This document shows, piece after piece, positions 52,037 through 64,000 of a stretch of DNA of 64,000 nt. The notes beneath the pieces were generated by a model. It was not told where the DNA came from. It ran no database searches and worked only from the letters and a program-made list of their open reading frames with translations. The stretch is from Piromyces finnis (taxonomy: Eukaryota > Neocallimastigomycota > Neocallimastigomycetes > Neocallimastigales > Neocallimastigaceae): the NCBI GenBank assembly GCA_002104945.1, contig MCFH01000009.1, positions 1,132,501-1,196,500 on the forward strand, written 5' to 3'. Numbering within the stretch: the stretch's first letter is position 1; every line of letters starts with the position of its first letter. The translations under genes were made by a program, and so were the position numbers.

Positions 52037-55000
52037 ATGCTAAACTCTCATTCCGAAGAATATTGTTGTAAAGAAAATGAAATTAAAAATTTTGATTCTG
52101 TATATATAATTAAACATAATTCAGTATGGAAAAACAATTGCGAATATGATTCTGGAAATAAGTTAAAAAAAAAGGTATTTGTTTAAAATATATATTTTAA
52201 ATAATAAAGTTAGATAACTTATATAAATTTATTTTGTATTTATCAAATAAATTCTATTAAATTATTTTTAATTTTTTAAGCTTGATTCTTCAATAAAAAA
52301 AAATAATGAAAAAAACTTTGATAAAACAAATATAGTAAATGATGAAATATTAATTTATTTAAATAATGAAAAAGAATATTCGCAAGATAATGATAATTTG
52401 TGGCAAACAAGAAAAGGAATTACACCGATTAAAAATGAAATCTCAAAAAATCAAAAAAAAATTCATTTTGAAACTCCAAAAAATGGTAAAAATCAAATAA
52501 TTAGAAAAAAATCATCATCATTAATGTCTTGTTTTCCTTCATCTCCTTCATCTCCTGTATATACAATATTAAATGGAAAAAATGATTATCAAGTTTTATG
52601 GTCCCCTTCTATGGAAACACCAACTTTGAATCGTACAATTTCTCGAAATCCTTCAAATAAAATTAACTCAAATTTAGTATCCCCAGAGAATATAGATAAA
52701 AATAATTTTAAAAATTATGAAAGCAAAAGTAAATCATTAATTTCATTCACAACAAATATTCCAATAGAATTAGAAAAATCCCCACATAATATTACACATA
52801 TCCTCTATAATAATAATACCCCAAAGAATAATTTGATATATGATAAATCAAACTTAACAACACCAGATTCGGTAGACACAAATAAAACAAGAAAAGCAAA
52901 AAGTAGTATTTTAGAGCAGCTTTCTTTATTTAAAAATGCAATCAATGATAATAAGTATTTATCATCTCCTATGATATCACCAGATGATATAAAGAACATT
53001 AATAAAGACACTCTTATACCCTATCACTTTAGAAATTTGTTTTATACCAATAATAAAGAAAATACTACTACTACTACTACTACTACTAATAATAATAATA
53101 ATAATAAAAATGAAAAGGCAATAGAAATAAAATCCTCTGAAGTGAAATATCAAATGAAATCTCAAAATAAAAATGAATATTCCATTATTAATAAAAACGA
53201 GTCTACGAAAGAAATTAAACAAGAAATTTTGAAAGATAGAAATTTAGATTATAATGAACACCTTTCAATAGATTCTTTAGATTCTTTGAATAAATCAAAT
53301 CACCCTGAAAACAAAAGATCAATGGATTCTTTAAGTAAAGTTTTTTAATATATATATTTATATCAATAAATTTTGTAATTTTTTATTATTAATCTTGTTA
53401 TTACTACTTTTTTTTATCATGTTATAAATATTAAAATGTTATTATAGCTGAAAATGTTGAAAGCCCAGCAAAAGAGTTAAAATATTCTTATAATAAAAAA
53501 GATTACAATAAAATATATAAACCCAAATCACCAACATTCACAGATGATGAGTTAGTGCTTTTAACACCTGAAAATAAAAAACATAAAACGAAACGTCATC
53601 ATAAGCATTCATGTAAAAAAAAGAAAAGAGCATGTTCTCAGAATACTGAATTAGAAGCTACCCCAAAATTAAAAAGAACAAAGTATATTTCAATTGAAGA
53701 TTATAGTGACAGTGAAGATAGTAATTTTATTAGTTTTCCATCTACAAATTATATTAGAACAACACCTAAAATAAAAAATTGCTATAATAAAGAATTGCTA
53801 TATAATGAGTATGATATCCAAAATGAAAAGAATGATTTAAATGAATTAAGTGATACTCAATCCAATCTGATAAGAGAAAATAATAAAAAAGAAAATTCTA
53901 AAATTGATTTATTGAATTCAGATTCATTAAAAGATATTTATAATATTTTTGATAATGATTCTGTGTTGGATTTAATTAATTTAGACGATGAAGATCGAAA
54001 ATCATTCTTAGAAACACCTAGAATAAAAAAAATTTACGGAGTAAATGATAATGAATTAACTAGTTCACTATTAGTAGTACAAGATTCATCTATCAGTAAT
54101 AAAAACGTTAATTCAAATGATAATTTTGAATCCTTTGATTATGGCTCAGATAACATAGATTATAATATGGTTAAAGAAAACCATATAATTACACAAGCAT
54201 ATAGCCTTTTGGATCAAAATAATAATATTAAGGAAAGATCAATTAACAGTCATTTAAATAATTCAGATTTTAATGACAATAACATGCTTACTCAAAAAGA
54301 AAATATAAATATTGATAATCATATTAATGAACTAACAAATTTTTATAATGAATTTAATGAAACAGTTCTCTCATCAAATAAAAATAAAAATTTAGTTAAT
54401 TCTATTAATAATATAAAAAAACAAAAATCGGAATTAGAAAGTGATTTTGAATTGGTATTAAATGAAATAGCTAATCAAGATTATTCATTATTTGATGAAG
54501 ATAATAGTAATTTGATTCAAGAAATAATTAAAAAAGATGAAGTAAAGGAGATAGATAAAGAGCTTTTGAAGAGTGAAAAAAATAGTAACAAAAAGCCAGT
54601 GATTATTTATAAGGATGAAAATGATTATATTAAAGGAAGTGGTTATCCTTATAAAGAAATAACATTAGATCAAACAAATGAAGGAAATAATAATGTTTTA
54701 GATAATTCCTTAATTTATGAAGATTCATTACCAATGCCACCTATAATCTTAGATGAAAATAATTACATAAAAAGTAAACTAGAAAAAATAACTTTTAATG
54801 GGGATAAAAATACATTAACAAAAATATCTGAAAATAATTCAGAAAGTCTTAATGTTAGAGAATCATTAATTGAACTAGAAAATCATAATAATAAATTATC
54901 TAATGATATGAGTAAACCTAATTTAAAAAAAGTTAGTAAAAATCTGAATAATGAAGATGTCATTAAACAGTACATATCAAAATCAAAAATGAAAACAATA

Positions 55001-58000
55001 TCTGAAAAGAAAATTGAGAGAACTAACAAGATTTTTGATGCTAATTTATTTGATACCAATGAAAAACTAAAGTCTAATTATACAATTGAATTTGTAGGAT
55101 TTAAGACAGGAAATGGAAAACAATTACCAAAATTATCAAAAGAAGCAATTAGTAATGCTAAAAAGATACTAGGAGATGATTTATTTGATGATATAGAAAT
55201 GAAAACTGGAAATAATGAATTGAAATCGGAATCAATTGAATTTGTAGGATTTAAGACAGGACATGGAAAACAATTACCAAAATTATCAAAAGAAGCAATT
55301 AGTAATGCTAAAAAAATACTAGGAGATGATTTATTTGATGATATAGAAATGAAAACTGAAAATAATGAATTGAAATCAGAATCAACTGAATTTGTAGGAT
55401 TTAAGACAGGAAATGGAAAACAATTACCAAAATTATCAAAAGAAGCAATTAGTAATGCTAAAAAGATACTAGGAGATGATTTATTTGATGATATAGAAAT
55501 GAAAACTGGAAATAATGAATTGAAATCGGAATCAATTGAATTTGTAGGATTTAAGACAGGAAATGGAAAACAATTACCAAAATTATCAAAAGAAGCAATT
55601 AATGATGCCAGAAAGATACTAGGAGATGATTTATTTGATGATATAGAAATGAAAACTGAAAATAATGAATTGAAATCAGAATCAACTGAATTTGTAGGAT
55701 TTAAGACAGGAAATGGAAAACAATTACCAAAATTATCAAAAGAAGCAATTAATAATGCTAAAAAGATACTAGGAGATGATTTATTTGATGATATAGAAAT
55801 GAAAACTGAAAATAATGAATTGAAATCAGAATCAACTGAATTTGTAGGATTTAAGACAGGAAATGGAAAACAATTACCAAAATTATCAAAAGAAGCAATT
55901 AGTAATGCTAAAAAGATACTAGGAGATGATTTATTTGATGATATAGAAATGAAAACTGGAAATAATGAATTGAAATCGGAATCAATTGAATTTGTAGGAT
56001 TTAAGACAGGAAATGGAAAACAATTACCAAAATTATCAAAAGAAGCAATTAATGATGCCAGAAAGATACTAGGAGATGATTTATTTGATGATATAGAAAT
56101 GAAAACTGAAAATAATGAATTGAAATCAGAATCAACTGAATTTGTAGGATTTAAGACAGGAAATGGAAAACAATTACCAAAATTATCAAAAGAAGCAATT
56201 AATGATGCCAGAAAGATACTAGGAGATGATTTATTTGATGATATAGAAATGAAAACTGAAAATAATGAATTGAAATCAGAATCAACTGAATTTGTAGGAT
56301 TTAAGACAGGAAATGGAAAACAATTACCAAAATTATCAAAAGAAGCAATTAGTAATGCTAAAAAGATACTAGGAGATGATTTATTTGATGATATAGAAAT
56401 GAAAACTGAAAATAATGAATTGAAATCAGAATCAACTGAATTTGTAGGATTTAAGACAGGAAATGGAAAACAATTACCAAAATTATCAAAAGAAGCAATT
56501 AATGATGCCAGAAAGATACTAGGAGATGATTTATTTGATGATATAGAAATGAAAACTGAAAATAATGAATTGAAATCAGAATCAACTGAATTTGTAGGAT
56601 TTAAGACAGGAAATGGAAAACAATTACCAAAATTATCAAAAGAAGCAATTAATAATGCTAAAAATATACTAGGAGATGATTTATTTGATGATATAGAAAT
56701 GAAAACTGAAAATAGGGAATCGAAACTTGGATCAATGCGATATATAAATAATATTAATAATCAGAAGGAAGCCATTAAACAAAGATCTAAGAAAATCATT
56801 ATAGGTAATTATAATATAATAAATAATAGATGAAAATTTAATAATTTAAATTAATATTAAAATTTGTTTAATTACAATATTTTATATATAGAAAATAATA
56901 CCCCAAAACCAGTAATAAATCAATCTATAAAAATTATTAATAATAAAATATTTAAGAGAGTTTGTAATAATAATAAAGAAAATGTATATAACGAAAATGA
57001 AAAAAATCAAAAGGATAAAAGTAATTTGAAGAGGAATAAATTGAAAGAAAATAATATTAATAATTTTTCAAAAAGATATATCAGCAACAAAAAAAGCTCA
57101 CTTAATAAAAATTTTAATGATAATAATGACGATATCATAAAACCATTACATACTATTAACAAAAATAATAGTAATATATTGAAACCAAATTCTGTATTAC
57201 CGTATGAATTATATATATATAATTTATATAGATAAGAAAAATTATTAATATATTATTAAATTAATAATTATATTTTATTAATATATACATATTAATTATT
57301 ATCTTTAATATAAAAAGGAAAACATATAAAATCAACAACAACAACAATAATAATAATAATAATGATAATAATAAAGAAATTCTAAAACAGATTATTGGAG
57401 TGAGCGTAAATAATAAAATATCTCGACTATTGAACAAAAAGAAATTATTAAGTAATAGACCATTTAAATCGCCGTTAATAGTTAAACCTATAGAGAATTC
57501 ATCACTTCAAGATAATATTAATATTAATACTAATAATCAACAAAATAAATTAATAAAGGATAAAAATTGGATTGATATAAAAAAATATGGTAATTATTGG
57601 CAACTAAAAATAAAAATAATAATTAAAAATGAAGTGAATATTTATTTATTTTTTTTTTTTTTTTTTTTTTTTTTTATTTTATTTTAAGAAAATAAAAGAT
57701 CATTAGCAGAAATATTTAGATTTTTACCTCAAAACTTCTCACAAAAGCATATCGAAAAAATATTGTACGGAATTATTAATAATAAAAATTATAATAAAGT
57801 TGTATCAATACTAATTAAAAATAACATTATAATTTAGATGTAAAGATATTGCAATAATGAATCCACAAATAGCTTTGGATTATCGTTTTAAACTCAATAA
57901 TACTGAAAGTTGGGGAAGTAAAGAAGCATACGAAGAATTAAAGAAATATAATGTTAATACAAATATTGCAACAAAAGATTGGGTTGATAATCATTATAAA

Positions 58001-61000
58001 TGGATTATTTGGAAAATAGCTTCAATGGTTCGTACAGAAAATTCTTTGTATGAAGAATATTGGAATAAAGAAAAAATAATAGAACAACTTCTTTATAGGT
58101 ATAGTAAATATATTTATTATAATTAATATATTAATAGTAATACATTTAATAACATTATATATTATATATACTAGATATAATAAAGAAAATAACTTAAGAA
58201 AACACTCTGCATTAAAATTAATAATTGAAAGGGATAATATATCCACAAAATATATGATTTTATGTGTATCAAATATTATAATGAATAAGAAGAATGAAAA
58301 TGGTATATTTTAATTTATAAGAAATTATTAACTCTAAATAAATGAATATAATAATAAAATTAAATATTTATTATAGATAATGAAAATGAAACTACAAAAG
58401 AACATGAAATATATTTAGAGCTAACTGATGGATGGTATTCAATTAATGCTCAAATTGATAATATTTTACAAGATGCTGTTAAAGATAAGAAAATTTTCAT
58501 TGGTCAAAAACTTTGTATTTCTGGTGCTAAATTAATTGGTTCAAATGACCCATTACCTGTTCTTGAGGTTAATGATGCTGTAAGATTAAATTTAGTTGCT
58601 AATAGTACAAGAATTGCTAAATGGGATACTAAATTAGGCTATCAAAATTATAAATCTTTTAAAATTTCCTTAAACTACATTCAACCATTTGGAGGTCAAG
58701 TGTCTATGATAGATGTTATAATCATAAAAAAATATTCTATATGTTATTCTGAAAAGATGAACAATGGTTCTTATATACTTAGAAATCAGTTTGAAGAAGA
58801 AATAGAGGAGGAAATTTTAAATAATATGAAAATGAAACAGTTTCAAAATGAAATCGATAATTATAATAAATTAAGTGAAAATAAAAGTAAAAAAATAAAG
58901 AACTCAAGAAAATTAACAATGAAAGAACTTGAAAATTTGTCAAATGGAGAAGATTTATATGAAGAAATGGAAAAATATGCAGATACTTATTATTTTCTAA
59001 ATATATTGTCAGAATATCAAAGAAGAATATTGAATGAATTTATTAATGAAAAGAAAACAATAGAATTCGAAAATATCAAAAATGACTTTTTGAAGAAAAC
59101 AAATAAAATTAATCATAAAAGAAATGTTTCCTCATTTCTTCGATTAAAGATATGTGATTATTTCACTAAAAATAAAAAAAACTATGAAAAAAAATACGTT
59201 TACTTAACAATTTGGAATCCAAATATAAAAATTATTAATAATATAAATGAAGGGAAAAGATATCAAATATTTTATCCAAAAGCTAAACCAGAAAATAATG
59301 AAATGAAATATTCATTATCTTTAAACAATTTAAATAATATTTTTGAAAAACCAATTGAAGATGAAATTGTTAAAAATACACTTTATAAACCAAGAGAGTT
59401 AATGCCATTTAACAGCTTTGCATCTTTAACGATAGGATCAGAAATTGATGTAGTAGCTTATTGTTTAGGTATATAAATAATATATATATATTATCATTAT
59501 TCAATCATTAAATGTTTTTAAAAAATATTTTCATTATTATATTAGCAATACATGATCTTGATTCAGATAATAACAAAATGCCATTAAAATACATATGTAT
59601 TTTATCTGACAATACTCAAAACTTTTTAATTGTTGAAGTTACATCAAATGTGAAATTACTAAGAAAACGTCAAAATGTAAGCATTTAAAGAACAATATAT
59701 TATTAAAAATTATGACTCAAAATGCATGTTATATATGTATATTAATATTTATTGTTTTTAATATATTATAGTTTCAAGAACCTATTTTTATCAGAAATTT
59801 AAAAATCAAAGGGTTTAACGAATCATGCAATTTATTTATAAGTTGTATTAATATGTACACTGAGGTTAAATCACATTCTTCTTTAAATTACGAAAAAGAA
59901 AAATACGAGATATTGAAAAATTGGTCAAAAACGTATGTAGTATATAAATTATAATTTTTAATTTATAAAGAAAAATAATTTTAAATATTGAGTTCTCATG
60001 TTTTATTTTTTAAATATATATTTATATAAAAAAATGTGCTCTATTAATATACTTTATTAATAATTAATATTAATAATTAAGTAATCAAAAAGATTTTAAT
60101 GATCAAAAGCTAAAATCTGAAGAAATTTTAAATTATATTATTAACCCTTATGCCTCAAAGCCAATAATCAATAATAATATATATAATATTAATTCAATAT
60201 CACCACCAGTTCCAAAAAGAAATATGTTATTACATTCCTTTAACAATAATGAAAATAATAAAAGGATTTTAAATAAAATACCAGAATTACTCGATATTGC
60301 AAAACTAGCATCTAATACTAATGAACAACTTGATTTGATAAATAAAATTGATAATCGTTTATATAATTGTCCTATTAATAATCCATTAAAGCATAACTAT
60401 AATAACAATAATTGTATTAATAATAATGCTATTAAAAATTATTTGCATTCATATCCATCCAAAATTCCAATTCAAGATAATAATGAATATTTAGAAAGAG
60501 ATATTCATTTAAAAGAATGGATTCGGAAAAGTATAAATTGTGGAACCTTCTCTATATATGCACATCTAATAGATCTTAATATAAATTATAATAACCCAGA
60601 AAAATATATAAATTTTAAGAGTTCTCTTACCTCATCAAGTATTCATAATTCTCCAAACAAACCACAATTTACATTAATTTTTGACAATGGAGAAAATACT
60701 TGGAATATAGAATTAAGCGAAGAACAATTCTTATCCTTTATTTCAATGAAAAACGGAGAGAAATCGGGATGTTATCATAGTATTGATGATAATTTCTATA
60801 AAGATGTTCTCATATATTTAAATAAATTGTTCAAGAAACAATCATTAAATATTTCATTTGATCCATTCAAAAATGATACCCACAAGAAGAAATTAAATTC
60901 TATAATTAATGAATTATTAAAGGAAAATGATATCTCACCTAAAAATCAAATAATTACAGTAAGTTTTTTTAATGATATCATTGATCAACTATATTATTAT

Positions 61001-61852
61001 GGTATATTAGATATTGAGAATGCTGAAGTATATGAAGAAGATAAAGACTTTGAATATAACACTATCCCAATGAATCAGGATACTTCTTCACTCATTTCAT
61101 ATAAAGAAAATAAAGATGGAATTTTAAATAAAAACGAGCCAAAGGAATCGAATCAAACAAATATAAAAATAGAAAACAATAATAGACCTCTTTGGTGGAA
61201 TGAAGGTGTTTTAAATGCTTTTGAGAGTTTTAGAATAAAACTTTGGGATTCTTATCAAATAAGAAATAAAATGTCAAAAGATGAATTTATTGTATGGACA
61301 ATAAGATTTGGGAAAATTATAAAAGATGAAGATTTATGGAATAAATTTAATTCCTGGATTCAAGAGAAAAAAAGGTTCCCTGAAGAAACATCTTCCACTA
61401 TTAATACAGAAATCTATAATAAGAATTATAAAAAAGGAACTAATGAAAATGAAAACATCTTTGAACGTGATGATTTTGAAGTATTTGAATCTTTTATGAG
61501 TGAACTATTATTACAGTATATCAATAATAATGATACAATACAAACAAATACAATACCACCATTGCTATTATTCTATGAAAAGGAATGGGACTATTTGATC
61601 AAATTAATTATTCAATGGTTAAAAGAATCTGAATTTAAAGTAAGTTTATAACTTAAAAAATAATATTTTATTAATTTAGAATATATATCTAATAATAAAT
61701 GTATTTAAAATATTTTTATTTTTTTATAGTTAATCCTATTAAAAGAAAAAACAATACAATCTCTATCAAATAATCTTATACATAAATTTGTTTCAATTCA
61801 TAGAATTAATAATGACAACTATTTAAACAAACTTTTAAATGAGCTAACTTAA
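52037..61852 (+). CDS. BRCA2: BRCA2, RAD51 mediator with 11 BRC repeats
   Basis: Thirteen exons sum to 8661 nt (2886 residues): 52037-52174, 52281-53334, 53448-56804, 56892-57201, 57318-57589, 57689-57764, 57838-58098, 58175-58302, 58377-59468, 59546-59676, 59772-59932, 60082-61639, 61730-61852. Exons 2-3 are disordered and rich in Ser/Thr-Pro. Eleven BRC repeats (core VGFKTGNGKQLPKLSKEAI) follow, then RPFKSPLIV and the DNA-binding domain. The helical domain shows WVDNHYKWIIWKIASM and EQLLYRYNKE. OB1 shows LTDGWYSINAQID, FIGQKLCISGAKLIGS and LVANSTRIAKWDTKLGY. OB2 with the tower shows LTMKELENLSNGEDLYEEM and FLRLKICDYF. OB3 spans exons 9-11. These line up in order with human BRCA2. The last 560 residues extend beyond OB3 and are not recognised. 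The protein loads RAD51 on single-stranded DNA in homologous recombination. The 57764/57838 junction was chosen for phase, family fit and an internal TACTAAT branch-point-like site. Confidence 0.92.
55088..56737 (+). repeat. 11 x 150-bp BRC repeat array
   Basis: Eleven tandem units start every 150 bp from 55088 to 56588, all in the same frame (50 residues each). They differ at only a few positions; the last unit diverges near 56715. Variable codons mark three types: ISNAKK, INDARK and INNAK. From unit 3 on, these follow in triplets, suggesting later duplication of 450-bp blocks. Confidence 0.95.
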
Positions 61853-62387
61853 ATATTATACAAATACTTTCTATATATATAGAAAATGTAAATAAAGTTT
61901 AATATATTTAATAATATATTTTATAAATTATTAAGAAATTATTATAAGATATAAATACATAATTATATTTTAAATTAATTTATTATAATTATTATTATTT
62001 TTTTTTTATTATTTTTTATTTTTTTTTTTAATATTATTTGCATTATAAAAAAAGGTTAAAATTATTAATTGCTTTATATATATAATTATATAATTATATA
62101 ATTTTTTTTCTTTTTTTTTTTTTTCTGCTTTTTATATATATATTTTTACTTTTTAATTAGCTGTATTTTGTTGTAATTACTTTTTATCAATTAAATATAT
62201 TTCATTTTTCTATTAAATATTACTATTTTTGGTGATATTATTTTATATTAATTTAATGAAGTAAATAAATAAATATTTATTTAATTTTTCTGAAATTAAC
62301 TTTTTTTTTATATGTTTTGCTTTAAATTATTAATAATCAATAAACTATTTCCTTTATAACTAATTGAAATTAAATACGATATTCTGT
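61853..62387. other. Convergent 3' spacer
   Basis: AT-rich 3' flank between the stops of BRCA2 (+) and CCT5 (-). It consists mainly of poly(T) runs and TATA repeats. No gene is seen. Confidence 0.7.
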
Positions 62388-63973
62388 TTAAGCGTCAATT
62401 TCACCAGACATGATGACTAATTTTAATATAATAATAATATATATAATAATAAAAATTATTAATACTGAAAAATATTATATATGTTTAATTAATATACTTA
62501 CCATCATCAATCTTTAAAATCATTTTAACAAGTTGAGTAGCTAATAAATATTGTTGACGTTTTGAAATCAATGGATCGTAGACAAATTGATCACGCATAT
62601 CTATAAAATAATTTTAACAAAATTTTATTAATATTAATTTATTAATAAAAAGTAATTAATAGAGCATACCATTGTTTCCAGTTAAGTTACAGTCAACACC
62701 AAGACGTGGGTTATTTTCCTTAACTTGTCTTGATTGGACTTCGGCTAAAGTTTCAATTGGAGAAAGACCACTGTTTTCAGCTAATGCTAATGGAACACTT
62801 TCTAAAGCAGAAGCAAATGATCTCATAGCGTATTGTTCAATAGATGATATCTATTATTTAAAAAATTCAATTTTTTTTTAAAATGTTAATATTCATTATT
62901 AAATTTAGAAACATATAAATAAAAATAATAAAATAAAATCATTGTGTATAAAAATTAATATTTACTTCATCAGCATGCTTTTGAATTTCAAGGGCACAAG
63001 AAATTTCAGCAGCACCACCACCGTAAACAATACGATTATCACGAACAAGGTTTCTAACAGCACAAATTGCATCATTCAAACTACGTTTGGCTTCATCAAT
63101 AATCTATTAAATTAATTATAAACATGTTTTAATAAACAAATCATTTATATTTCTATTTGCAATATTTTAATTATTTGAAAATTACCATTTTATTACCACC
63201 TCTAACGAAAATGGTAACTGCTCTGGTATTAGCACATTCTTCAATAACAAGCATTCTATCTTTAGTAGTACCAAAACTAATTTCACGAACAATACCAGCG
63301 TGACCTAATTTTTCTGGTGATAATTCTTCAAATCTTGGAACGATACGACCGTTAGTAGCAATAGCGATTAACTTAATTATTTAAAAGCATATCAATTTAA
63401 AAAAAAATAAATAAATAAATTAAATTCATTATTAATATTTATTAATTGTATGGAAAAAAAAATAATATAATAAAATATTGTTATTTTTATAAATATATAA
63501 TGATACATACTTCAATTTCTGGTCCACCAACCCATCTACATGCTGGTAAATTGTTTTGATATAATAAGTGATTAGCTTCATCATCGAAACCCCATTGACA
63601 AATAGCAAGATTTGCACCACAGTCCTTAACTTGTTTAACCATTTCTTCAAACTTTTCCATTTCATAACTTTGAAGTTTTTTGTATTCTTCAACACTTGTA
63701 ATATCTAACTTATGTTTAGTCTTTGGCTTTGGTGGTTCGAAAGGACAAGTAAGAATAGCAATTTTAGCATCCTTAATTTCCTTTGGCATTTGTGGGTGAG
63801 ACATATCTTTGTCAATAATAACACCATATACTAATCTTGAATCAACTAAAGAACCACCAAGTTTACCATCGATTTTAATTAATTCGAAATCAACATCTTT
63901 TCTTTCTAAATCAGCAACAGATAAAACAGCATCAACAGCCATTTTAGCAAATTGATCGTGGCACTTAGAAACA
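62388..63973 (-). CDS. CCT5: CCT5, epsilon subunit of the TRiC/CCT chaperonin (5' end outside window)
   Basis: Seven exons are visible on the minus strand: 63973-63511, 63371-63186, 63103-62966, 62850-62670, 62600-62502, 62416-62388, with an upstream remainder beyond the window; the intron before 63973 runs off the end. CCT is the cytosolic ATP-driven chaperonin that folds actin and tubulin. Clear epsilon-type segments: [139 protein letters not shown], and a C-terminal [15 protein letters not shown]. The nucleotide-binding N-terminal part is missing. I count six complete visible exons; the protein is cut, not broken. Confidence 0.95.
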
Positions 63974-64000
63974 CTTTATCCATAATGATTTTACGAAATA

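Noticed and set aside
55088-56737. Regular repeat array considered as CRISPR or satellite
   Set aside because: The units are 150 bp, in frame, without unique spacers, and encode BRC repeats inside an otherwise BRCA2-like protein.
1-64000. Dictyostelium-like amoeba as the source
   Set aside because: Base composition and Asn runs would fit, but the dense short introns, tandem secreted CotH genes, and fungal-type EFM7 and KNL1 fit a zoosporic fungus better. Not excluded by sequence alone.

Overview
This is nuclear DNA from an intron-rich, extremely A+T-rich eukaryote. Genes are split by many short GT-AG introns (about 70-270 nt). Long poly(A)/poly(T) tracts, (AAT)n and (TTTA)n arrays and Asn-rich proteins are common. 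Two tandem secreted CotH-family genes, a full fungal-type gene set (ILV2, EFM7, PIG-M, ATG5, KNL1/Spc7) and a CEP20/FOR20 basal-body protein together point to a zoosporic fungus. Anaerobic gut fungi (Neocallimastigomycota) fit best. That assignment is inference from gene content and composition.

Layout, left to right. 1-6.9 kb: two tandem CotH-like secreted proteins; the first has a disrupted reading frame. 6.9-14.3 kb: one very large gene for a ZFC3H1/Red1-type RNA-surveillance scaffold. 14.9-16.7 kb (-): ATG5, complete in six exons. 17.7-20.3 kb (+): M20 amidohydrolase (PM20D2 type), 13 exons. 20.8-21.8 kb (-): CEP20/FOR20, six exons. 23.8-26.1 kb (-): acetolactate synthase catalytic subunit with an organelle-type presequence. 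26.1-29.3 kb: no gene seen. 29.3-31.1 kb (-): EFM7 methyltransferase. 31.9-35.4 kb (+): HROB/MCM8IP homologue. 35.7-37.2 kb (-): PIG-M mannosyltransferase. 38.1-40.8 kb (+): an unrecognised eight-exon gene with four cysteine pairs. 40.8-43.7 kb: repeats only. 43.7-50.6 kb (-): KNL1/Spc7 kinetochore scaffold, 22 exons. 52.0-61.9 kb (+): BRCA2 with an 11-copy, nearly identical BRC array, helical domain, OB folds, tower and a long C-terminal extension. 62.4 kb to the window end (-): CCT5 chaperonin subunit, 5' end missing.

Most calls rest on exon models assembled by hand: GT-AG junctions were chosen so that phase and family motifs stay continuous. For KNL1 (1655 codons plus stop), BRCA2 (2886), ATG5 (287), CEP20 (119), ILV2 (673), EFM7 (270), PIG-M (412), M20 (394) and the orphan (681) the exon lengths sum to an exact multiple of three, a useful internal check.

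The window is not an operon-like system, but it is rich in genome-maintenance genes. BRCA2 (RAD51 loader), HROB (MCM8-MCM9 loader) and KNL1 (kinetochore and checkpoint scaffold) all lie within 30 kb, and KNL1 and BRCA2 are divergently transcribed from one 1.5-kb spacer. The most striking feature is the BRCA2 BRC array: eleven 150-bp units in which the last nine read as three 450-bp triplets.
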